From Brevibacillus porteri (GTDB taxonomy: Bacteria; Bacillota; Bacilli; Brevibacillales; Brevibacillaceae), in assembly GCF_003013475.1 (NCBI RefSeq), contig NZ_PXZO01000003.1:62001-126000 (forward strand): a stretch of 64,000 nucleotides of DNA, written 5' to 3'. Positions 55,333 through 64,000 of this stretch are shown here, piece by piece. A program made the translations under genes and the position numbers. The notes beneath the pieces are model-generated. The model saw nothing but the letters and a program-made list of their open reading frames with translations, made no database searches and was not told the DNA's origin. Each line of letters opens with the position of its first letter. Positions within the stretch are counted from its first letter, which is position 1.

Positions 55333-56239
55333 TAAAGACCATACTGTAATCAGATTTGACATCGTGAAAAATCGCAGGAAGTTTTTTATCTTTTCCTCTG
55401 CGATTATTATCATCGGCCTTCTGTTTACGCTATTTCAAGGGCTTCACCTTGGCGTTGACTTCAAGGCAGGAACTCGCTTGGATATGTTCATAGGAAAAGA
55501 ATTCAATCCGACAGATTTAGAAACAGTAATCAAACAAGAGATTCCGGATGTGAATTTTAGCAAGGTTACTCCGTACGGTACAAATCAGGCCTATACACGT
55601 TTTGACCAAACCATTTCATCCGATACACTGATGAAAGTGGAAAATGCGCTCAAAGCAAAATATGGTGAACAGGTCACGAAACAAGTTTCTTCCGTTGATC
55701 CAAGTATTGCGCAAGAGATGGTGAAAAAAGCAGGGATTGCGGTAGCGATTGCTGCTGTGGGAATTGCCATCTACATCGCGATCCGCTTCCAATGGCTGTT
55801 CGGTATTGCATGTGTCGTGGGGCTTGCGCATGACGTGTTTATTCCCATTGCGTTGTTCTCTATCCTCGGGTTGGAGGTAGACATTACCTTTATCGCCGCG
55901 CTTCTGACGATCTTGGGTTACTCGATTAACGATAAAATCGTTATTTTTGACCGGATTCGGGAGAACTTGAGAACGATGAAATCCAAGACAATTCCTGAAC
56001 TGGAGCATCTGGTGAACGTGTCACTGTGGCAAACCATGCGCCGTTCTGTATACACGGTAGCGACTGTATTCTTCACAGCTCTTGCACTTGCTGTTTTAGG
56101 AAGCGAGAGCATTCAAAACTTCTCCTTGGCCCTGCTGTTCGGTCTGGTGAGTGGTACGTATTCCTCTATCTTTATTGCAGCCCAAGTATGGGTGAATTTG
56201 AAAGAACGGAATATGAAAAAGAAAAAAGAAGTAGTGTAA
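55322..56239 (+). CDS. secF: Protein translocase subunit SecF
   Basis: A 305-residue RND-type partner of SecD. It has an N-terminal helix, HLGVDFKAGTRLD, and the C-terminal helices with GYSINDKIVIFDRIRENLR. GTG 55322 is chosen because AGGAGA stands 9 nt upstream; GTG 55313 is too close to it. The last residues are highly basic (RNMKKKKEVV). The gene ends in a terminator. Confidence 0.95.
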   Translation: MSYDKDHTVIRFDIVKNRRKFFIFSSAIIIIGLLFTLFQGLHLGVDFKAGTRLDMFIGKEFNPTDLETVIKQEIPDVNFSKVTPYGTNQAYTRFDQTISSDTLMKVENALKAKYGEQVTKQVSSVDPSIAQEMVKKAGIAVAIAAVGIAIYIAIRFQWLFGIACVVGLAHDVFIPIALFSILGLEVDITFIAALLTILGYSINDKIVIFDRIRENLRTMKSKTIPELEHLVNVSLWQTMRRSVYTVATVFFTALALAVLGSESIQNFSLALLFGLVSGTYSSIFIAAQVWVNLKERNMKKKKEVV

Positions 56240-56248
56240 AGGTGGACG

Positions 56249-56275
56249 AAACCGCAGGTGAACCCTGCGGTTTTT
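56249..56275 (+). terminator. Intrinsic terminator after secF
   Basis: Stem AACCGCAGG / CCTGCGGTT followed by five T. Confidence 0.92.
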
Positions 56276-56403
56276 CTATTCTCTGTTTCTGTATTTGCCG
56301 CAGTTTGAAGCCGCATGAGAGTTTTGCAAAAAACGGTATGTTTTATGCAGTTGTCAGCTTCCTGCTCCATCCTCTATAATGAATGAGGATTGGAGGAAAG
56401 CCC

Positions 56404-58752
56404 ATGCTGAAAGCGAAAACACGCTGGAAACTGGCCACCTATGATGAGCAGCTAGCTGCTACTATTGCCGCAGATTGCCAGCTTACTCCGCTCGTATCCA
56501 AGCTACTGGTGATACGTGGCATTGACACATCACAAAAGGCTCGTGACTTTTTGCAAGCCGGTCCAGAATTGTTTCATGACCCTTTCTTGCTGGATGGAAT
56601 GGAACAAAGCGTGCATCGTATTCAACAAGCCATTCAAAGGCAAGAACCGATTTGCATATACGGCGATTACGACGCCGATGGGGTTAGCTCCACATCGCTA
56701 ATGGTACATCTACTGCGCCAACTCGGCGCTGTTTTTGACTACTACATTCCCAACCGTTTTACAGAAGGGTATGGGTTACATAAAGACGCATTGGCGCATC
56801 TGCATCATAGCGGCTATAAGCTGATCATCACTGTCGATACAGGGATCAGTGCAGTGGAGCAGGTAGCGTACGCGAACCAGTTGGGTCTTGACGTCATTGT
56901 AACCGACCATCACGAACCTCCGGCAATCATCCCGGAGGCATTTGCTGTGATTAACCCTAAGAAGCCCGGCTGTTCGTACCCGTTTGATATGTTGGCGGGA
57001 GTGGGGGTCGCCTTTAAAGTGGGGCATGCCTTGCTGAAAGAACCGCCACTGCATTTGGCTGATTTGGCTGCATTGGGGACGATAGCGGATCTGGTGCCGT
57101 TGGTAGATGAAAATCGCATTCTTGCTCGAGCAGGATTAAAGCGCTTAAATCATACAAGGAACCTTGGTCTGCAAGCCTTAATCCGAGTTTGTGGGTTAGC
57201 GGATACTGAGCTGTCTGCGGGACATGTAGGCTTTGCGCTAGGACCGCGTCTGAATGCGAGTGGAAGGCTGGAGACGGCTGAATCCGCTGTGAAATTGCTG
57301 ACGACTTCGGATATGGACGAAGCAGAGAAATGTGCCCAGGCGCTGGACGACTTAAACCGCGAACGTCAGGAAATCGTCGCAGCGATGACTGAGGAAGCTG
57401 TACAAATGGTGAATGAGCTGTATCCACCAGACCAGAACAATGTTCTCGTTCTGGCTAAAGAAGGCTGGAACGTGGGCGTGGTAGGGATCGTAGCTTCCCG
57501 ATTGGTCGAGCTTTTTTACCGTCCAACGATTGTTCTTGGCATTGATCCGGAAAAAGGAACGGCAAAAGGTTCGGCAAGAAGCATTGCAGGTTTTGATATG
57601 TATGAAGGTCTGACTGCCTGCAAGGAATGGCTACCGCACTATGGCGGTCATACAATGGCAGCGGGGATGACCTTGCCTGTAGAAAATCTCGACTTATTAC
57701 GCCAAAAATTAAACGAGCTCGCTGGAGAGTGGTTGTCCGCTGAAGACTTCACGCCGATGACCAAAGTGGACGTTGCGATGAGCATGGAAGAGATCAGCTT
57801 GACGGCAGCGGAGCAACTTGAACAGCTCGCCCCATATGGAATGGGGAATCCAACACCACTTGTTTTATTAGAAGAAGTAGAAACACAAGGGATGCGCACC
57901 ATTGGGCGAGATGACAATCATTTGAAGTGTACATTGAACAAAGCGGGAACCTCTTTGGATGCAATTGGCTTCAACTGGGCACATGTAACAAAGAGAGTAA
58001 CGCCCAAGGCACGTTTTCACGTATTGGGAGAATTGTCTGTAAACGAATGGAACGGAAATCGAAAGCCTCAGCTGACGATCCGTGACTTGTCTGTTGGACA
58101 CCAGCAAGTGTTTGACTGGCGAGGCAGTCGTGACAAGATAGAGAAATGGCAGCAAGTGATGGTGGAGTCAAATTCGGTGACCATTCTGTTTCGCGAGGAT
58201 AGCTATGAGCCATTGGCAGCGAAAGCGACAAGCGATCAGGTGAATTCCTTGTTTGTGGTTGGTCGAGAGGGGACGAACATCACAGCCTCTTCCAACGTGA
58301 TTTTGTATGATTTGCCGAAGCATCGTTCCGAATTGGAAGTGGTTCGTGTCTTGCTCAAACAAGCGGAGCGTATATACTGTTTGTTTGGTGATCCGGATTT
58401 GGGAATGGAGCGGCTTTCCTGTCCGGGCCGGGATCATTTTAAACAGTTGTACCAGTTTTTCGTCCAGGTGCCAACTGTTAAAAAAATCCATATGGATGCA
58501 TTGGCCAAAAAGCTGCAATGGAAAAGAAATCTATTAGACGGCATGATCGCCATCTTTATGGAGCTGGAGTTTTTAGTAGAGGAGGCCGAGCAGTACACGT
58601 TGCAGACCAACACTGCGAAAAGGCCGCTCGAGAGCTCTATGCTCTATGCGAATTGGAAGGAAGAGGCACAGCTTGCTACGGATTTATTGCTTTCTTCTTC
58701 TGATGCAATGATTCAAGCGCTTCATCAATTGGTGGAACCAACCACCGTTTAG
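56404..58752 (+). CDS. recJ: Single-stranded-DNA-specific 5'-3' exonuclease RecJ
   Basis: A 782-residue DHH-family nuclease used in recombination, mismatch and base-excision repair. The motifs are YGDYDADGVSSTSL (about residue 87), VTDHHEPP (motif III, DHH) and GTIADLVPLVDENR. DHHA1 follows (GSARSIAGFDMYEGLTACKEWL...YGGHTMAAGMTL), then an OB fold and the C-terminal RecJ extension seen in Bacillota. GGAGG is 8 nt before ATG 56404. Length agrees with B. subtilis RecJ (about 786). apt follows 12 bp later. Confidence 0.95.
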   Translation: MLKAKTRWKLATYDEQLAATIAADCQLTPLVSKLLVIRGIDTSQKARDFLQAGPELFHDPFLLDGMEQSVHRIQQAIQRQEPICIYGDYDADGVSSTSLMVHLLRQLGAVFDYYIPNRFTEGYGLHKDALAHLHHSGYKLIITVDTGISAVEQVAYANQLGLDVIVTDHHEPPAIIPEAFAVINPKKPGCSYPFDMLAGVGVAFKVGHALLKEPPLHLADLAALGTIADLVPLVDENRILARAGLKRLNHTRNLGLQALIRVCGLADTELSAGHVGFALGPRLNASGRLETAESAVKLLTTSDMDEAEKCAQALDDLNRERQEIVAAMTEEAVQMVNELYPPDQNNVLVLAKEGWNVGVVGIVASRLVELFYRPTIVLGIDPEKGTAKGSARSIAGFDMYEGLTACKEWLPHYGGHTMAAGMTLPVENLDLLRQKLNELAGEWLSAEDFTPMTKVDVAMSMEEISLTAAEQLEQLAPYGMGNPTPLVLLEEVETQGMRTIGRDDNHLKCTLNKAGTSLDAIGFNWAHVTKRVTPKARFHVLGELSVNEWNGNRKPQLTIRDLSVGHQQVFDWRGSRDKIEKWQQVMVESNSVTILFREDSYEPLAAKATSDQVNSLFVVGREGTNITASSNVILYDLPKHRSELEVVRVLLKQAERIYCLFGDPDLGMERLSCPGRDHFKQLYQFFVQVPTVKKIHMDALAKKLQWKRNLLDGMIAIFMELEFLVEEAEQYTLQTNTAKRPLESSMLYANWKEEAQLATDLLLSSSDAMIQALHQLVEPTTV

Positions 58753-58764
58753 GAGGAATTTTTC

Positions 58765-59277
58765 ATGGATTTTAAACAATACATTCGTGTTATCCCAGAT
58801 TTTCCACAGCCAGGTATTCGTTTCAAGGACATCACTACTCTGTTGAAAGATGGCCCTGCTTACAAAGCTGCGATTCAAGACTTGGCTGTCTTCGCTCGTG
58901 AAGTACAAGCAGACGTGATTGCGGGTCCAGAAGCACGTGGATTCGTAGTAGGTGCTCCATTGTCGTACGAAATGGGAATTGGCTTTGTGCCGATCCGCAA
59001 ATCTGGCAAGCTGCCATATGAATCCATCAAGGCGGATTACGACCTGGAGTATGGAAAAGATGCACTGGCTGTACACGTAGATGCTATCCAACCAGGTCAG
59101 CGTGTTCTGATTGCAGACGATTTGCTGGCGACTGGTGGAACCATTGAGACAACAATCAATTTGATTGAGCAACTTGGAGGCAAAGTAGTAGGAGCTGCCT
59201 TCTTCATCGAACTGTCCTACTTGGATGGACGTAGCAAAATTGGTGAAATTCCTATCAAATCGCTCGTTCAATATTAA
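58765..59277 (+). CDS. apt: Adenine phosphoribosyltransferase
   Basis: A 170-residue purine salvage enzyme that makes AMP from adenine and PRPP. The PRPP loop is VLIADDLLATGGT (about residues 113-125). The flexible loop region is RKSGKLPYESIKADYDLEYG. AGGAGG precedes ATG 58765. In B. subtilis recJ-apt-relA is also the gene order, and the purine/alarmone link is functional. Confidence 0.97.
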   Translation: MDFKQYIRVIPDFPQPGIRFKDITTLLKDGPAYKAAIQDLAVFAREVQADVIAGPEARGFVVGAPLSYEMGIGFVPIRKSGKLPYESIKADYDLEYGKDALAVHVDAIQPGQRVLIADDLLATGGTIETTINLIEQLGGKVVGAAFFIELSYLDGRSKIGEIPIKSLVQY

Positions 59278-59577
59278 TTGATACAACAAGGAAAAACGGG
59301 TGAAATGCCCGTTTTTTTCTTTTTTCTGCGGCTGTACATACTTTACAGGGGAAATCAGCTTTACAAGACGAACGACATACAAGATAATAGTATGAAATAG
59401 ACAGACATGATACGTGCAAGTAAGCCTTCGCCTGCGCCAAAAGGCTTGGCAGAGCCCAAGTTTTTCTAGACGTATAGGAAAGTTCAAGTGCTTCACAGTG
59501 CATAATGCGTCCAGGCTTAAACTTTCCGGAGCGCATCACGAAGTGCCTCAGCGTCTGCTTCCGGCAATACTTCGGTG
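59278..59577. other. Intergenic region between apt and rel
   Basis: After the apt terminator (59292-59318), about 250 bp show no convincing gene. A reverse-strand frame (59517-59702) ends in a protein-like stretch but lacks a supported start. A TATAAT at 59589-59594 could be the rel -10, without a good -35. Confidence 0.5.
59292..59318 (+). terminator. Intrinsic terminator after apt
   Basis: Stem AAAACGGG / CCCGTTTT with a TGAAATG-type loop and a run of seven T. Confidence 0.92.
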
Positions 59578-59637
59578 AAACTTTCCGCTATAATGCGGTC
59601 GCTCCTCCGTGAGAAGGCCTCGATTGAGGTTATTTTA
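59578..59637 (+). promoter_or_regulatory. Leader motif shared with mreB (copy 2, before rel)
   Basis: Second copy of the motif at 12077-12136. GCGGTCGCTC is at 59595-59604 and, after 10 nt, AGGCCTCGATTGAGGTT at 59615-59631. Here a TATAAT (59589-59594) directly precedes GCGG, so the conserved core may be at the 5' end of the rel transcript. It lies 24 nt before the rel start. Confidence 0.65.
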
Positions 59638-59661
59638 CTGAGAGGATAAGGGAAGGAAACT

Positions 59662-61833
59662 ATGATTACCGGCATTGATGAGATAGTAAAAAAAGCAAGC
59701 ACCTATTTATCACAATCGGATATGGACCTGATTACGCGTGCCTATCAGCTTGCCGAAAAAGCGCATGAAGGGCAAATACGCAAATCAGGTGTTCCTTACA
59801 TTATGCACCCAATCGCCGTGGCGGGTATTCTCGCAAACCTGCACATGGATGCCGTTACGATTGCGGCTGGATTTTTGCATGATGTCGTGGAAGATACTGA
59901 GATTACGCTTGATCATCTCCGTGAGCAGTTCGGACCGGATGTAGCTCTCCTGGTAGACGGAGTGACCAAGCTGGAAAAAATTAAATACAAGTCCAAAGAA
60001 GAGCAGCTCGCCGAAAACCACCGCAAGATGCTGGTTGCCATGGCACAGGACATCCGTGTCATCATGATCAAGCTGGCAGACCGTCTGCACAACATGAGGA
60101 CACTTCGGCATATGTCGGAGGAGAAGCAACGCGAGATTTCCGATGAAACGCTGGAAATCTTTGCGCCACTTGCCCATCGCTTGGGGATTGCTTCCGTTAA
60201 ATGGGAACTGGAAGATACGGCGCTTCGGTATTTGAATCCGCAACAGTATTATCGGATTGTAAATTTAATGCAAAAGAAACGGGTGGAGCGCGAAGCCTAT
60301 CTGAATGAAGCATCAGATACGATCAGAGAAAAGCTGGGCGAGTTAAATATCGAGGCAGAAATTTCGGGACGTCCGAAGCATATCTACAGCATCTTTAAAA
60401 AGATGACAAGGCAAAACAAGCAGTTCAATGAGATTTATGACCTGCTAGCATTGCGTATCATCGTGAATGACATTCGCGACTGTTATGCGGTTCTCGGTAT
60501 CGTGCACACCTTGTGGAAGCCGATGCCAGGCAGATTTAAAGATTACATTGCCATGCCAAAGACGAACATGTACCAATCTCTTCATACGACAGTGATTGGA
60601 CCAAAAGGTGAGCCATTGGAAGTGCAAATCCGTACATGGGATATGCACCAGACAGCTGAGATCGGGATCGCGGCTCACTGGGCGTACAAGGAAGGCAAAA
60701 GCATCGTGCAAGGCTCCTTTGCAGAGAAACTGGGCAGTCTGCGGGAGATTATCGAAGGTGGATCGGAAGAAGCTCCGAATGCGCAAGAGTTCATGGAAAG
60801 TCTCAAGCAGGATCTTTTCTCCGATACGGTTTTCGTCTTCACACCAAAAGGCGATGTAGTCGAGCTGCCAAAAGGCTCTGTTCCGTTGGACTTCTCCTAC
60901 CGGATTCACTCTGCCGTAGGAAACAGAACAATTGGCGCCAAAGTGAACGGCAAGATCGTACCGCTCGACTATGCGATGAAAACAGGCGATATCGTCGAAA
61001 TCCTGACCTCCAAGCATTCGTATGGTCCTAGTCAGGACTGGCTAAAAATGGCCAAATCCGCGCATGCTCGCAATAAAATTAAACAGTGGTTTAAAAAAGA
61101 GAAGCGGGAAGAGAACGTCGCCAAAGGTCAGCAGATGGTGGAAGCGGAGATCAAGTCGCGCAGCTTTGATGTAAAAGAAGCGATGACGGAAACAAACCTG
61201 AAGGAAGCGGCAGCCCGGTTTAATTTCCAAGGGGCAGAAGACATGTTTGCCGCAGTCGGCTATGGCGGCATCACGGCTTCGCAAATTGCTACTCGTCTTC
61301 TAGACAAACTCCGTCGGGAGCGCGAAGAACAAAACCCGACCATTCCTGAGGTCAAACCCAATCCAGCAAATCGTTCTGCCAAGAGTGAGTCTGGCGTCAA
61401 AGTTCGTGGCTTGGATAATTTGCTCGTCCGTATTTCTCGTTGTTGTACACCTGTCCCAGGCGACCAGATTATCGGTTTCATTACAAGAGGTCGTGGGGTA
61501 TCGGTGCATCGATTGGACTGTCCGAACGTACTGACAGACGAATGTACAGAGCGTCTGATTGATGTCGAATGGGATACCGATTTCAAACATAATTTCCATG
61601 TAGAGATCGAGATCACGGGCAATGATCGGAGCGGATTGTTAAACGATGTATTGCAGGTTGTGGCAGAGACAAAGACGAACATTGCGGCTGTCAGTGGCAA
61701 GTCCGATAAAAATCGAGTAGCAACGATTCATATGACCATCTCGATTAGCAATGTTGATCATCTGTTGAAAGTAGTAGAGCGCATCAAGCGCATCAAAGAT
61801 ATTTATTCGGTTCGCCGGATACTGAGCACCTAA
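59662..61833 (+). CDS. rel: Bifunctional (p)ppGpp synthetase/hydrolase Rel
   Basis: A 723-residue stringent-response enzyme. The HD hydrolase site is intact (His49, His73-Asp74, Glu77-Asp78 in FLHDVVEDTEI). The synthetase domain follows (about 240-350, RPKHIYSIFKKM...YIAMPKTNMYQSLHT), then TGS (VFTPKGDVVELPKGS), a zinc-finger/CC region (ISRCCTPVPGD) and a C-terminal ACT domain. It senses uncharged tRNA on stalled ribosomes. GGAAGG precedes ATG 59662. Its leader carries the motif shared with mreB. Confidence 0.97.
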   Translation: MITGIDEIVKKASTYLSQSDMDLITRAYQLAEKAHEGQIRKSGVPYIMHPIAVAGILANLHMDAVTIAAGFLHDVVEDTEITLDHLREQFGPDVALLVDGVTKLEKIKYKSKEEQLAENHRKMLVAMAQDIRVIMIKLADRLHNMRTLRHMSEEKQREISDETLEIFAPLAHRLGIASVKWELEDTALRYLNPQQYYRIVNLMQKKRVEREAYLNEASDTIREKLGELNIEAEISGRPKHIYSIFKKMTRQNKQFNEIYDLLALRIIVNDIRDCYAVLGIVHTLWKPMPGRFKDYIAMPKTNMYQSLHTTVIGPKGEPLEVQIRTWDMHQTAEIGIAAHWAYKEGKSIVQGSFAEKLGSLREIIEGGSEEAPNAQEFMESLKQDLFSDTVFVFTPKGDVVELPKGSVPLDFSYRIHSAVGNRTIGAKVNGKIVPLDYAMKTGDIVEILTSKHSYGPSQDWLKMAKSAHARNKIKQWFKKEKREENVAKGQQMVEAEIKSRSFDVKEAMTETNLKEAAARFNFQGAEDMFAAVGYGGITASQIATRLLDKLRREREEQNPTIPEVKPNPANRSAKSESGVKVRGLDNLLVRISRCCTPVPGDQIIGFITRGRGVSVHRLDCPNVLTDECTERLIDVEWDTDFKHNFHVEIEITGNDRSGLLNDVLQVVAETKTNIAAVSGKSDKNRVATIHMTISISNVDHLLKVVERIKRIKDIYSVRRILST

Positions 61834-61884
61834 TCCCTCGTGGATTGGGTGTTCTTGTTTACATAACAGAAAGGATGAGTCAGT

Positions 61885-62322
61885 GTGAGGGTTGTCGTAC
61901 AAAGAACAAGAGAAGCGAGTGTTACCGTAGCAGGTGAAGTCGTCGGACAAATTGATCACGGCTTAATGCTGCTCGTAGGAATTACGCATGAAGACACAGA
62001 AAAAGAAGTAGAATTTGTCGCAGACAAAATTGCGAACTTGCGCATTTTTGAAGACGAGGAAGGCAAAATGAACTTCTCTGTATTAGATAAGGGTGGTCAA
62101 ATTTTGTCCGTATCCCAATTTACGCTGTATGGCGATTGCAGAAAGGGCAGACGACCGAACTTCATGGCTGCCGCACGACCAGAGCAAGCTGAACCGCTGT
62201 ACGAGCTGTTTAATGCCAAGCTGCGTGAAAAAGGGCTCCAGGTGGAAACAGGACGTTTTGGCGCAATGATGGACGTGCGTCTGTTAAACGATGGTCCTGT
62301 TACACTGATTCTGGAATCGTAA
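61885..62322 (+). CDS. dtd: D-aminoacyl-tRNA deacylase
   Basis: A 145-residue enzyme that hydrolyses D-aminoacyl-tRNAs and Gly-tRNA-Ala. The active-site motifs are SQFTLYGD (about residues 77-84) and the C-terminal GPVTLILES, with the Gly-cisPro pair. GTG 61885 follows AAAGGATG. It follows rel, as in B. subtilis. Confidence 0.96.
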   Translation: MRVVVQRTREASVTVAGEVVGQIDHGLMLLVGITHEDTEKEVEFVADKIANLRIFEDEEGKMNFSVLDKGGQILSVSQFTLYGDCRKGRRPNFMAAARPEQAEPLYELFNAKLREKGLQVETGRFGAMMDVRLLNDGPVTLILES

Positions 62323-62347
62323 TTACAACCATCAGGGGGGTGGAAAC

Positions 62348-62908
62348 ATGGCGCAAGAAGCATTGGTAATAGGTGCGAGTGGCATGCTTACAGAGGTCTC
62401 CCGATGGCTGGCTCACCAAGATTATCAAGTAACCGTGCTTGGTCGTGATTCGGGCAAATTAGGACATGTCAGAGACGGTTCAACTCATCCAGAGTCGATT
62501 CATTTGCTATCGCAAGACTACCACCAGACAGACAGCTTGCGTCAGGCTATCGCCGATCTTGTAGAGAAGAGAGGGCCGATGGATGTGGTTGTCGCGTGGA
62601 TTCATTCGACTGCGCCGCATGCACTACCTGTGATCGTAGAAGAACTGTCGCGTCCTGAGAAACGCTGGCAATTGCTGCATGTGTGTGGGAGCGCTGCTTG
62701 GAAAAATCCAATGACAGAGCCTAGATCGGAATTCTGTATGTACCGACGGGTTATCCTCGGTTTTACATGTGCAGGTGAGCATGCACGCTGGCTGACAAAT
62801 GATGAAATCGCAGCTGGGGTGATTGACGCTCTGCAAGCAAAAGAGCGGCAAATCATCGTCGGTCAGGTCGAGCCGTGGGAAAAACGCCCGGCTTATTCAT
62901 CCATATAG
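62348..62908 (+). CDS. Short-chain dehydrogenase-like Rossmann protein
   Basis: A 186-residue protein with an N-terminal NAD(P) motif (ALVIGASGMLTEVSRWLA) and Arg33-type NADP preference (VTVLGRDSGKL). The canonical YxxxK catalytic pair of SDR enzymes is not evident, and the protein is shorter than classical SDRs (about 250), so activity is unclear. GGGGGGTGG precedes ATG 62348. It probably belongs to the rel-dtd transcript. Confidence 0.7.
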   Translation: MAQEALVIGASGMLTEVSRWLAHQDYQVTVLGRDSGKLGHVRDGSTHPESIHLLSQDYHQTDSLRQAIADLVEKRGPMDVVVAWIHSTAPHALPVIVEELSRPEKRWQLLHVCGSAAWKNPMTEPRSEFCMYRRVILGFTCAGEHARWLTNDEIAAGVIDALQAKERQIIVGQVEPWEKRPAYSSI

Positions 62909-62921
62909 CGAAGTCAACAAC

Positions 62922-62952
62922 AAAAAACGATTGCCGAATGCAATCGTTTTTG
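62922..62952. terminator. Bidirectional terminator between SDR-like and DinB-like genes
   Basis: Stem AAAAACGATTGC / GCAATCGTTTTT with A and T runs on both sides. Confidence 0.92.
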
Positions 62953-62973
62953 TCGTTTCAGTACTGATTCGGG

Positions 62974-63558
62974 TCAGTGAATGAAATTGGTTGAAGGGAG
63001 AATCAGATTTTTGCCGATCAGGTTTGCGGAAATCGGCTTTTTCCCGATTTCTCGTGCCCAAATCGATAGCTGTCCGACATGGTGGATTTCATGAGCGATC
63101 ATGTGTCGCATAATTTCACCCCATGTGTATGTAGCGATGCTGCCGTCTGGCTTCGTATCCTGAAAGGCTCTTGTTTCCATACTTTCATCCCAATTGCGCA
63201 AAAATTGAAGCACATCCGGGCGAAAAGTCGCCTCCAGCTCACGAACCTTTTCCAACCGGTTGTGAAGATCGAAGCTTTCTTGAAAATCTGGCCTTCCCAG
63301 CATGACTTGAATCCAGCTCCACTCTACATCAATAACATGGAACAATGTGTGCAAAATACCCCCGACACCCCCGATGCGCGGACGAAGCAATTCTTCCATC
63401 GGAACATCCTCACACCATTTCAGCCATTCTTCACGAACCATCCAATTGTACTCAAACATGGTTTTAATAGAAATCACTCCATTTTCAAAGGTTAACTTGT
63501 GATCACCTGCGTCCATACCGTGCGTTTGTTGATATTGTGATTGTTTTTCATCCGCCAT
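62974..63558 (-). CDS. DinB/DUF664-family protein
   Basis: A 194-residue four-helix-bundle protein of the DinB/YfiT-like superfamily. The putative metal triad is His in LHTLFHVIDVEWSW, and His-His in MIAHEIHHVGQLSIW. Members include thiol-dependent S-transferases; no specific function can be given. The start is uncertain: ATG 63558 stands only 2 nt from AAAGGAG, so initiation might be slightly different. It is a single gene on the reverse strand. Confidence 0.82.
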   Translation of the reverse strand: MADEKQSQYQQTHGMDAGDHKLTFENGVISIKTMFEYNWMVREEWLKWCEDVPMEELLRPRIGGVGGILHTLFHVIDVEWSWIQVMLGRPDFQESFDLHNRLEKVRELEATFRPDVLQFLRNWDESMETRAFQDTKPDGSIATYTWGEIMRHMIAHEIHHVGQLSIWAREIGKKPISANLIGKNLILPSTNFIH

Positions 63559-63639
63559 CACTCCTTTCGATGCCTTATGATATTCGCAAATCCTTTTGGA
63601 ATTCCTGCTTACCTTGCCTTGATGCGATCGGATGCGCCA

Positions 63640-63697
63640 TAAAAGAAACCCCCATAGGAGAGAGCTTGAGCAGCTTCTTTCGCATGGGGGGGTTTGT
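63640..63697 (-). terminator. Terminator of the - strand amidase gene
   Basis: On the reverse strand, AAACCCCCCCAT pairs with ATGGGGGTTT, enclosing an inner hairpin, followed by CTTTTATGG. It lies between the amidase stop and the DinB-like gene. Confidence 0.7.
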
Positions 63698-63707
63698 CAG
63701 AGAGGGA

Positions 63708-64000
63708 TCAGCCTCCCTGATTGCTTTGTGTATTAAAGTACTGGACAATCCCTTTGAATAGACCTTCTGCGGCAAGATCCTGTTGTTTCTCGGAACGTGC
63801 GCGAATCTCATCGTTGTAGTTGGATAAGAAGGAGATCTCGGCCAAAATGGACGGCACCGGGTTTTCGCGTAGAACGAAATAGTTTCCGTAACGATAATTC
63901 ATATCCTTGTAGCTCGTCGCTTTCACCAGTTCCGTTTGAACCAGGGAGGCGAGCTTGCTAGAGTTACCTTGGCTGTAGTAGAAAATAATCGAGCCATTCG
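63708..64000 (-). CDS. N-acetylmuramoyl-L-alanine amidase (Amidase_3), 5' part outside window
   Basis: The frame is open to the right window edge; only the last 97 residues are visible. They match the end of the Amidase_3 zinc amidases: SSKLASLVQTELVKATSYK, NYFVLRENPVPSILAEISFLSNYNDE (with the catalytic Glu in AEISFLSN) and AAEGLFKGIVQYF. It cuts the MurNAc-L-Ala bond of peptidoglycan. In B. subtilis an amidase (yrvJ) also follows relA-dtd, though on the same strand. Confidence 0.88.
   Translation of the reverse strand, partial: NGSIIFYYSQGNSSKLASLVQTELVKATSYKDMNYRYGNYFVLRENPVPSILAEISFLSNYNDEIRARSEKQQDLAAEGLFKGIVQYFNTQSNQGG

Noticed and set aside
59517-59702. 61-codon reverse-strand frame before rel, ending in a protein-like stretch (EVLPEADAEALRDALRKV)
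   Set aside because: Its first half is antisense to the rel start and leader motif, and no supported start codon precedes the protein-like end. Could be a gene remnant, but the evidence is too thin.

Overview
This window looks like a chromosomal core region of an aerobic, endospore-forming Bacillota of the Paenibacillaceae type, most probably Brevibacillus. This is inferred from protein resemblance, gene order and sporulation genes, not from a search. GC is moderate, nearly all genes lie on the + strand, and most are preceded by strong Shine-Dalgarno sequences. I see no rRNA, tRNA, CRISPR array, phage or transposase gene.

Layout. 1-1000: end of an anti-sigma kinase (HATPase) gene and a STAS antagonist. 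1000-6860: T-box leader, valS, folC and murC. 6860-7277: an intergenic region with a 224-bp nested inverted repeat, then a FapR-type operator before a KAS III gene. 8.4-20 kb: the classic A24 peptidase / spoIIB / DUF4321 / maf / radC / mreBCD / PBP2 / minCD / rodA cell-shape and division cluster. 20-22.3 kb: a cold-shock gene with a structured leader, then spoIVFA-spoIVFB. 22.3-28.2 kb: an AAC(6')-like acetyltransferase (opposite strand), RNase G, rplU-prp-rpmA, spo0B, obg and a PilZ-like gene. 28.2-30.2 kb: a DUF1641 (YjlC-like) gene and a type II NADH dehydrogenase behind two Rex-like operators. 30.5-35.2 kb: pheB-hom-thrC-thrB-pheA. 35.3-42.4 kb: spore-coat LysM protein, CotS-like kinase, secreted nucleotidase, bofC and an unknown secreted protein. 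42.5-56.2 kb: ruvC-ruvA-ruvB-DUF2905, SpoIID-like, queA-tgt-yajC, membrane proteins, spoVB, comN, secD and secF. 56.4-62.9 kb: recJ, apt, rel, dtd and an SDR-like gene. 63-64 kb: DinB-like gene and the 3' part of a wall amidase, both on the - strand.

The window joins blocks that are neighbours in Bacillus subtilis (valS-folC to obg-pheBA; bofC/ruvAB to relA-dtd-amidase). The themes are growth-rate control (Rel, Obg, ribosomal proteins), wall synthesis and shape (MurC, MreBCD, PBP2, RodA, Min) and sporulation (SpoIIB, SpoIVFAB, Spo0B, SpoVB, BofC, SpoIID-like, coat proteins).

The most interesting unexplained signals are non-coding. A roughly 60-nt motif is shared by the leaders of mreB and rel. 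A large structured inverted repeat lies upstream of fabH. The csp leader holds a long hairpin followed by a T-run. A perfect 48-bp palindrome lies before ruvC. Among the proteins, the PBP2 has an enlarged N-terminal domain with three related repeats.
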